A DNA stretch of 64,000 bases from Massospora cicadina (taxonomy: Eukaryota > Entomophthoromycota > Entomophthoromycetes > Entomophthorales > Entomophthoraceae), in contig JAKSZP010014454.1 of assembly GCA_022478985.1 (NCBI GenBank), forward strand, positions 62,001-126,000, written 5' to 3'. The first letter of the stretch is position 1, and each line of letters starts with the position of its first letter. This document shows, piece by piece, positions 56,940 through 64,000 of the stretch. The notes under the pieces were generated by a model, which had not been told where the DNA came from, did not search any database, and worked only from the letters and a program-made list of their open reading frames with translations. The position numbers and the translations under genes are program-made.

Positions 56940-57795
56940 TCCCTAAATGAGGGGTAATGCAAAGAAATAGATTTTGTTCAATAATTTTTGTAAAATTGCG
57001 ATATTAGTTATGGTGGTTACATTCTGCCCGTTTGAACCACAAACCACAGTATTTTGTAATTTATTAATATAAGATCTTGTAAATTTAGGTCTCTATCCCA
57101 CCAGAATGAAATGGCAACTGTTCAGGCTTCCACGCCTAAAGTATGTTCATGATTTTAACTCTTTAATTGATACTATATTGTAGTGGTCCCTATTTCAACG
57201 CTATCAAGTTTAAACTCTATCTATTTTGTTTGTGGTATTCTATTTCTGCATTCCAATCATTTAGGAAGCTTCTCGCCATATAGGTCACATCAAAAAACTT
57301 TATTTTGCTAATTAATTACTTTTTATAAATTATTCAGTTGGTTTATTTAAACTTGCGCTGTCCAACACCATTGACAGAATCATGCAGATAATATTATATT
57401 GCTATCAATGTAGCATAAGCTTAAAACTACAGACCTCAGAGGGACAGTGATCAATATAGAGGTCAATTTGGGCCTGCAAACCCCCACACTCTGGCCTGAA
57501 GACTGGTCACCGGGGGAGACGCCTGTAAGACTGTAAATCCAGTAAGTGTATACTCCTTGGGTCCATACAGGTGACTAGAGGCCAGGTGGAGTATTTTCTT
57601 CCATATTGAACCTCATCCCTAAAGGGGCTGTTTTCCTGAGTCATCGCCATACTATTATGTCAGCCAAATTAATAAATTAAATTATTAATTGTCATTTTAT
57701 TTTACCTTTCATTCTGTTCAATCAAGGAAACTCTCTTCTGGTGTAGATATATATATTGAGTTAATGGGGAAGTTCTTGGGAGCATTGTTAACAGA
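56940..57795. repeat. R2 dispersed repeat, copy 2 (uninterrupted)
   Basis: Continuous counterpart of R2 copy 1, ending near TTGTTAACA (57785-57795). It shows the pre-insertion state for SINE-1b, LINE-B2, mariner and SINE-2. No coding capacity. Confidence 0.65.
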
Positions 57796-59960
57796 GGATA
57801 CAAAGTAACAAATCAGCAAACATTTTATAAAAACTTAGGGGTAACAAACTGAAGAAGTGATAACTTAACTACTTATCTCACCTAAGGAATTGCATTTAAT
57901 TGAGTAAAGAAACATTCTTGTGGTTACTATACCCATAAACCAGTATAATGAGGGGACCTTTGTGGGATTTTCTAATGTATTGCTCATTTTAAATATATTA
58001 TAACTTGGTACATATATATGATCATCATAGTCAATATAAGACTAAACTTATATTTCTGTAATTCAGAGACCCAATAATTCTAAATAGTTGATCTGATAAT
58101 CAGGGCTAAGAGATATAGAACTTGAATCTATCAAAAATATTCCACCAGTTACTAGATAAATTTAAAATTAAAGATTTTTGATTATGTAGCAAAAAACCTT
58201 GTGGCTACTGTCCTATATAAAACATATAATTACTAAAGTCTTAGAATGATAAAAGTTTTAATTCTTAAATATTTCTATATGAAACAATTTAACTTTAAAG
58301 AATTGCACAATCTACTATTGCTGGTCATCATTTTTTGGAGCTTAACTTATATTCTTTATAATATTGACTTTTAAATTAGCAACATCTTACAATTATCTAT
58401 CTTTTTATTTAAGATATTTGTATTTTTTCATAATCCTGTATAGTACTTGTCTCTTCATTATAAAATAAACTTACTTACATCTAATTAATCAATAATGAAA
58501 CATTAATTAAAATCATGATGCATATGTTACAAAAGTAAATTACTTAATTATTGTTTGTTTAAAAGTTATCTATTTACTAAATAACTTTAATATTATAAGT
58601 GCGTGCCAAGAGAATTCCGCCCTGCAAAAATGGGTGCTTTAGCAGCCACAAAAAAACACATACTATTGAGCTGCGCCTCATCAGATTTAGGTGGGTGAAA
58701 AGGAGAAAGGTTTCTTGTCATCTTGGAGTTTCTGTAATTATCAGTTGAGGTTAAAATAGCAACTAGATGCTCCCCTTTCATTAAAGCTATAATTGAGACT
58801 CTTGGGCAGCTTCAACTTTGTAAAAACAGAAATTGTGAAGTTTAATATTTTTTCACTAAGATGACTTTAGAGATAGGAACTTTTTAGAGTAGATTTTTTG
58901 TTATATAATAAAAACAATAATTCAACACACCACCAAAGTAGGATTCTGGGTTTGAGGGTAGGCCAATTGGAGGGGAGGCTTGGGTCAATAACAAAAGTCT
59001 TAATATGTTTGTTATTCTTGACAAGTTTAATTGGGAATATGATTTGCCAATTTTGATGATAGGTAGCAGTTGCGATCAATTGTCTAGTGTTTTGGAAGGG
59101 TTGTATCCTCATTTCAAAACATTAAATTTTTGCTTTACTGTTACACAAACTCAACATGATTATTTCCTGTTACTTGCTTTCTGTACCTAGGTCAAACCAA
59201 GGTGGGATTTGTCATGAAAAATTATTGCATCTGGGGATACCCCAGGTATCAATTTTCTTATTGAGGGCGTCCCTGTAGGAGCACTCTGTTTAAAAAGGGG
59301 TTTATCCCAGCAACAATTATCTTTAAATATGTTATAAAATCAATACAATACAGTAATAATTTTCTGCAAATAGTGTTCTGCTTATTCTGAAATAATAGTT
59401 GAAGTGGCTTAGGAAGTTGCATTGGGGGTTAAAGGTGGCAAACAAGATTGGCGGCTTTTACCCATCTCTCATTTAGGGTATTCCTTAGATAAGAAAGATG
59501 GGTAAAAGTAAGAATCTTTAATTGTGACCCCCTTTCTAGTTTTAAAGGCTCTTAAAGTTCTATAAAGTTTGTTAGATGGTCCCTAGATCCTTACAAACTT
59601 AGTCAGTAATTCATTGTTATATAATAAACTGTTGACTATACATACTTTTAGTATTTATAAAGTAAAATAGATTAGTAATTTTGAGGAGAGTTTTTATATC
59701 TCCCAAAAAAGGCCTTTTATTAAAAGTAAAGTGTATGCACCCAATATGGTGCTACCACACTCTGCGCTTATGTAAGAAACAAGTATACCGCCATAAAGAT
59801 GTATACTTTGAGGCCAATAATAGATAGCATAGGGTAGATCAATATAGATAAAATAAAGGGCTTTTATTATAAAGGGTTTATCAACAGAGATATTGGTCAA
59901 TGCAAAATTAATTTAAGGTAAAATTGAGAATTCAGCCTCAATTAAATAATTAGGCTTGAA
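57796..59960. other. AT-rich stretch with no confident feature
   Basis: About 2.2 kb. Short minus-strand frames at 58593-58781 and 58867-59112 look somewhat protein-like but match no domain I know and have no visible gene structure. The right end may be inside the G6 3' LTR. Confidence 0.45.
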
Positions 59961-60344
59961 CACGACTCTAGCTAATAGAATGAGGCCCCACTCCTAGTAG
60001 TTTGATATCTCAAGTAATCATATACTCAAGACTTTGATCCCAACCTAACACCCCCATCCTTAGTAACATATTTTTTTGTAAATTAATGCAATCCGCGCTC
60101 AGAAACAAATCATAATGTCCTCTCTGTTCAAACTATAACGGGTAGTCTTTAACCCTGTGTTTTTTATGTTTGGTACCCCTTCACACAATTCTGGATGATT
60201 CACTTGGGCCTTCTTGCCTTAACCAAATTTTAACTACAGTGAATCTAAGATCAGAGAGGGCGCCCAATTTGATTCTTCTGGCCTGTCTCATCTACTCCTT
60301 GTCCTTGCAATCCACTTCCACAATTATGTCATTTAACCATGACA

Positions 60345-60660
60345 TTACCCTTTCAGTTTTTGAGGCCCCACCCTTTCCCCTTGGGCGTCAGCCAGCAAGA
60401 ATTTCTTGTGAGCTGGGGGTAGCTTCATGTATGCAATTTTGTCAGTGTGCTTGGGACCCGCAGCATCATGAAAATTCTCATGGAATGCAGTAATAAAGTC
60501 TTGAGCATAAGTGCAATTATGAGCTGGAACCCAGCTATTCTCTGCGGCATCAACCCCCTTCCAGGATACCAGGTACTTAAACCTTTTTTCACCCAATGAG
60601 AGGCCAAAATCCTTTTCACCTCCCAATATGGTTCTCCATCCACAAGTTATGACTCTGTTG
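60345..60660 (-). pseudogene. G6 integrase C-terminal chromodomain
   Basis: Read right to left. EVKRILASHW (about 60610), then a frame change, then FKYLVSWKGVDAAENSWVP and AQDFITAFHENF. This is the chromodomain pattern (aromatic cage residues Y, W, W). In chromoviruses such domains bind modified histone tails and direct integration to heterochromatin. The 93-codon open stretch ends in a Lys/Pro-rich tail at 60345. It is the clearest chromodomain in the window. Confidence 0.85.
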
Positions 60661-63350
60661 TCTCTGGAGGAGACCCCTCAAACTGGATCAACTTATTCTC
60701 ATGAAAAGTTGAAAAAATTCAGAATTTCTCCAGAAGCTCCAACTGGTATGAGGCATGGCCCATTTTCCTGAAAATACAGTAGTGTCCCATCCTCTTTGGT
60801 CTCAGCTTCTTTCACAGCTTTTTGATAGAAATTGTTACGGCATATAATATCACCAGTTCCTCCTCCTTATACTCTGTGCCTACTCTTCTCTTCCAATCTG
60901 CATTCTCCTTGTAGGTCTTCATAGATGTGTCCAAAATGGTGTTTAACTCCTTGTGTACTTTCTTAATGAACTTGGTAAAGTCCACCACCGCTTCCACCTT
61001 AGACCCAAAACTGGACTCCATACCAAAGGAAGAATTATAACCATAATTGACGAAGAATAGAGAACAGCCAATTGAGGAGTGATGAGCATTGTTTAGCTAA
61101 ACTGCTTCAAAGGGAGATGTGAGGACCAGTCTGAGTGGCCATCTGTCATGTAGCACCGCATAAAATTTATCTAAAAATTTGTTTAATCATTCTGTATGCC
61201 CATCAGGTTGGGGGTGGAAGGTAGTAGAAGGGCACTGGAAAATTTGAGGAGACTTTCAAAGCCCCTCCCAGAATACAGATGTAAACTGTGGCCTGCAGTC
61301 ACTAAAACTCGGGACACCCCATGGGTGGTGAAATTGTGGGGAAAACAGCTTATCCATCTGAGCCACCATTACTGTGTTGTGACATGGAATAAAATGAGCA
61401 AATTTGGTAAACCAGTCACCACCACAATGATAGCGTCATACCCATAAGTGAAGGATAGCTCCATAATGAAGTCTACAGAAAGGAATTCCAAGGGCCCTCT
61501 GCCTTTTGGACTGGTATCAACAAACCAGCTAGGAGGTTGACGGCTTGATTTCACCTATCTCAGATCAGGCACTCCTTGTTATACCTTGCAACCTGAGCAG
61601 AAATTTCCTTTTAGTTGTATATGCAGTGGACAAGCTCCAGGGTCTTGTTTTCCCAGGGTTCCCTACAGTTATCCCACTGTGATGTTCTTTGATTATATCC
61701 AGGCAAATTAATCATGTGGAACCCAAAGGCGTCCCTGGTACATATATTATCATCCTTTTCATGGTATCTCTTGTGATATCCTCTTAACAAATTTTCACTT
61801 GTCAAAAACCCTAGTACATTCTGCTGATAGGGACTGAGGAAGGACTATCTTTATGATCATACCATGCTCTTCTAGGCTCTCCGGTTAAGCAAGAACTAGC
61901 ATTCATGTAGTGCTGGACTGTTGTTTATATACAACCTTACTTGGAGAAATCACCAAGTGCGTGTTGTGCAACTCCACTTCTTTGGTATCAGGAGCTGATG
62001 CAGGGTTTTGGATCTGAGCATCTGCTAAACCATTCTCCCTGCCTTTTGTGAAATCAAAAGAGAACACAAATTTGGAAAGGGTCTCATGCCAGCGAAATTG
62101 TCAGGAGGTCAGGACATGAAGATCCCGGTAGTATAACAGATCCTGGTGGTCAGTATGTTCGTGGAAGGGTCAGAAAGAACCATGAAGATGATGGCGCCAA
62201 TAGATTAGTTCTTCCACTACCGCCAATAGTTCCTTGTCATAATCAGTGTAGTTCAACTCAGGTAAAGTCATTTTCCAAAAAAATATCCCAAATGATACTT
62301 GATGCCATCTTCACCCACATGTAAGAAAGCAGCATCTTTTGCAAAGTTGAAAGAATCGCTAACTACTATAAGCTCTCTATCAGGGTCCATATGGTGAGGA
62401 ACTGACGTGGAAAGCAGAGTTCAATTCACTGCTTGGAAGGCATCCTCCAGTGCAGGGACCACTGAAGAACCTTGGACTCACTCACCTTATACAAAGTCGC
62501 TGCCACCTCATAATAACTTGGCGTGAAATTTTTAAGGAAGGTGAAAATCCCTAAAAAGCTTCTCAACTCTTTAACTGAGGTTGGTGTGGGTCAATCATGG
62601 ATTGCTTTCTCCTTGTTTAGAGCAATTATGTGGCTTTAGTTGAACACAATGTTGCCCAAGAAGATGAATTGAGACTTTAAAAGTTAAACTTACTGATTTT
62701 CAGCGTTAGACTTTACCCTCAAATGCTCAGCCACTTACTGCAAGTGAATCTTATGGGTCTCTTGATCTGAGTGAAAAACTAGAATGTCATCAATGTAGGC
62801 TAACGCGCATACACCTAGCAAGTCCTCAAGTCTGTATCAATATGAGCTTGGAAAATTGCAGGCGCATCCTTGAGCCCAAAGGCATGATCCAGAAATGGAA
62901 AATCCCCTTCCTAGTATAAGATGCAGTGATCCATTCCTCCCTTTTTTGATGCGGATCTGATTAATGGCATTCAGTAAATCCAGCTTGGAGAAGACTTTAG
63001 CTTTCTCCACATGTGGCAATTTTCGCCTCCAGAGAAATGGGATGCAAGTCAGGTATGGTCACATTATTCAAGTTCCCATAATCTACATAAGGGTGTAGTG
63101 TCCATCTGCTTTTTCCACAAAAGTTAATGGTGAACTTACTGGAGAGGTACACTAAAAAATAGCCCCAATTGGCGAGTTGCTCCATATTTCAGACATCTAA
63201 TGCTTCCTCCTCCTGTAGAGTCAAAGGGTAAATGGGAGAGGAGATGCAAACCAGAGTAAACTGTGAGCTTAAACTCACAGTCAAACTCTGAGCGATCTAG
63301 TAAGGCATTTGTGGAAGCTGCATCAAAAAGAAGCCTCCAACCCCTAAACA
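60661..63350 (-). pseudogene. G6 pol: protease, RT, RNase H, integrase (broken)
   Basis: Read right to left. A protease-like LFDAASTNALLD near 63310 replaces the usual D-S-G-A-T. RT: a GTLRPYVDYGNLN-like block near 63090, KVFSKLDLLNAINQIRIKKG (62950-63010) and an intact YIDDILVF near 62785. The RNase H region (62100-62500) is hard to read. Integrase: a degraded H2C2 finger near 61600-61700, FLSVDFIMEL (first Asp, near 61465), PDGHTE (catalytic Glu, near 61190), and a post-core Lys-rich segment 60812-61021. Many frameshifts. Confidence 0.8.
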
Positions 63351-63400
63351 GGGAGGTAGGTGTACTTCAAGATTGTGCTTCAGAAGAGATGCAGGACTAA

Positions 63401-64000
63401 TGTTAGGGCCTGCCTAACATTTTTATAACGTCGTTTGCCAAAAAAATCAGATCTAAAATAAGATTTGGATTCAGTTTAGGATTTAATTTAATATGGATTT
63501 TATTTTTATATTTTTATTTGAATGTGAATTTTGGATCTTTGACCCCACCCCTATCAGTAGGTATATAAGCACTCACCCTTCCCTGTAGTTTAATCAAGGT
63601 CAACAACTCATGATAATAAAACTATATGTAGTTTAATCTACTTTTGCCATTTATACTACTTTTATTTAACCTTCAAACATCTTTATCTGGCTTGAGCGCA
63701 CCGCGCTGCAAACCTGCCATAAATGCCTCCTATGATCCATCCTATGCCCAGATGGCTCCAATATCTCCACCAACTTCTTCATTCACCGCGCAGCTGATTA
63801 AACCAAGAACATCTTACATGATAACACCAAGGTTGGCATAGCGTACATTGCTGCACTAAGTGTTGTGGAGGCTGAAATCCTAACTCTTAAGCAATACCAA
63901 CTCCTTACCATGGGCACCCTGTATCTCACCCACCTGGCCCCTGTTCTTATTTAGTCACTTTCACCTGGAATATCTGATTACAATATGCATGAGGCAGGAT
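63401..64000 (+). mobile_element. G7: start of a plus-strand LTR element
   Basis: The LTR begins TGTTAGGGCCTGCCTAACA, an inverted repeat (TGTTAGG/CCTAACA). It carries a TATATAAGC box at 63562-63570. The right edge of the LTR is unclear, perhaps near 63680. Beyond it a plus-strand frame (to 63841) reads INASYDPSYAQMAPISPPTS and could be a Gag start. It interrupts the protease region of G6. The rest lies outside the window. Confidence 0.6.

Larger units (their letters stand above)
60050..63400 (-). mobile_element. G6: chromodomain gypsy element (chromovirus), 5' part missing
   Basis: Minus-strand pol ending in a chromodomain. At 60050 the minus strand reads GGATGGGGG followed by TGTTAGGTTGGG, a polypurine tract and LTR start; that 3' LTR extends left of 60050 for an unknown distance. 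The 5' end is cut by the G7 LTR at 63401. Gag is not in the window. Coding parts are broken throughout. Confidence 0.8.

Noticed and set aside
58593..59112. Host gene exons on the minus strand
   Set aside because: Two short frames with plausible composition, but no domain, no clear splice signals and no conserved start.
1..64000. CRISPR array, prokaryotic operon or phage
   Set aside because: No spaced direct repeats, no ribosome-binding sites or tightly packed genes. The element types are eukaryotic.

Overview
This 64 kb window looks like nuclear DNA from a large, AT-rich, transposon-packed eukaryotic genome. I found no convincing host gene, rRNA or cellular tRNA gene. Almost everything I can assign is a transposable element or debris of one: at least seven LTR retrotransposons of Ty3/gypsy type, four nearly full-length non-LTR retrotransposons (two related families, A and B), three tRNA-derived SINEs, one complete-length mariner, two dispersed repeats (called R1 and R2 here) and a family of very short poly(A)-ended retroposons. 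A chromodomain-bearing gypsy element, LINEs with CCHC, APE endonuclease, RT and a C-terminal Cys/His knuckle, and an animal-type DD34D mariner would fit a giant-genome early-diverging fungus such as an insect-associated Entomophthorales species. That assignment is inference with low confidence.

Layout. 1-4041 is a decayed minus-strand gypsy element (G0). 4726-19296 is a minus-strand LTR element (G2) with a 5 bp target duplication, split by LINE-A1 (6565-11827, +) and LINE-B1 (13041-18255, -). LINE-A2 (+) lies at 19858-25169. 27905-34817 is gypsy element G1 (-), inserted into repeat R1; a SINE sits within the first codons of its gag. 35.4-38.46 kb holds integrase fragments of two minus-strand gypsy elements (G5, G4). 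38461-45588 is a plus-strand gypsy element (G3) whose Gag region carries a collagen-like Gly-X-Y tract. 45.6-47.95 kb is a second R1 copy. 48.5-56.6 kb is one copy of repeat R2 interrupted by a SINE (49299-49597), LINE-B2 (49637-54861), a mariner (54945-56250) and a second type of SINE (56284-56567). The sister R2 copy (56.9-57.8 kb) lacks all four. The window ends with a chromodomain gypsy element (G6, -) interrupted at 63401 by the LTR of another element (G7, +).

How the parts relate. Both SINE types end in a tail closely resembling the 3' end of LINE-B, the arrangement expected if LINE-B machinery mobilises them. Three insertions of 22-52 bp share one 3' sequence followed by A residues and have clean 12-16 bp target duplications. 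Two of them can be proved against the uninterrupted partner LTR of the same host element. Nearly all coding regions are broken by frameshifts and stops. Many of the stops are TGA where relatives have arginine, which fits CpG decay rather than a changed genetic code. The longest open stretches are LINE RT and ORF1 segments of 300-380 codons.
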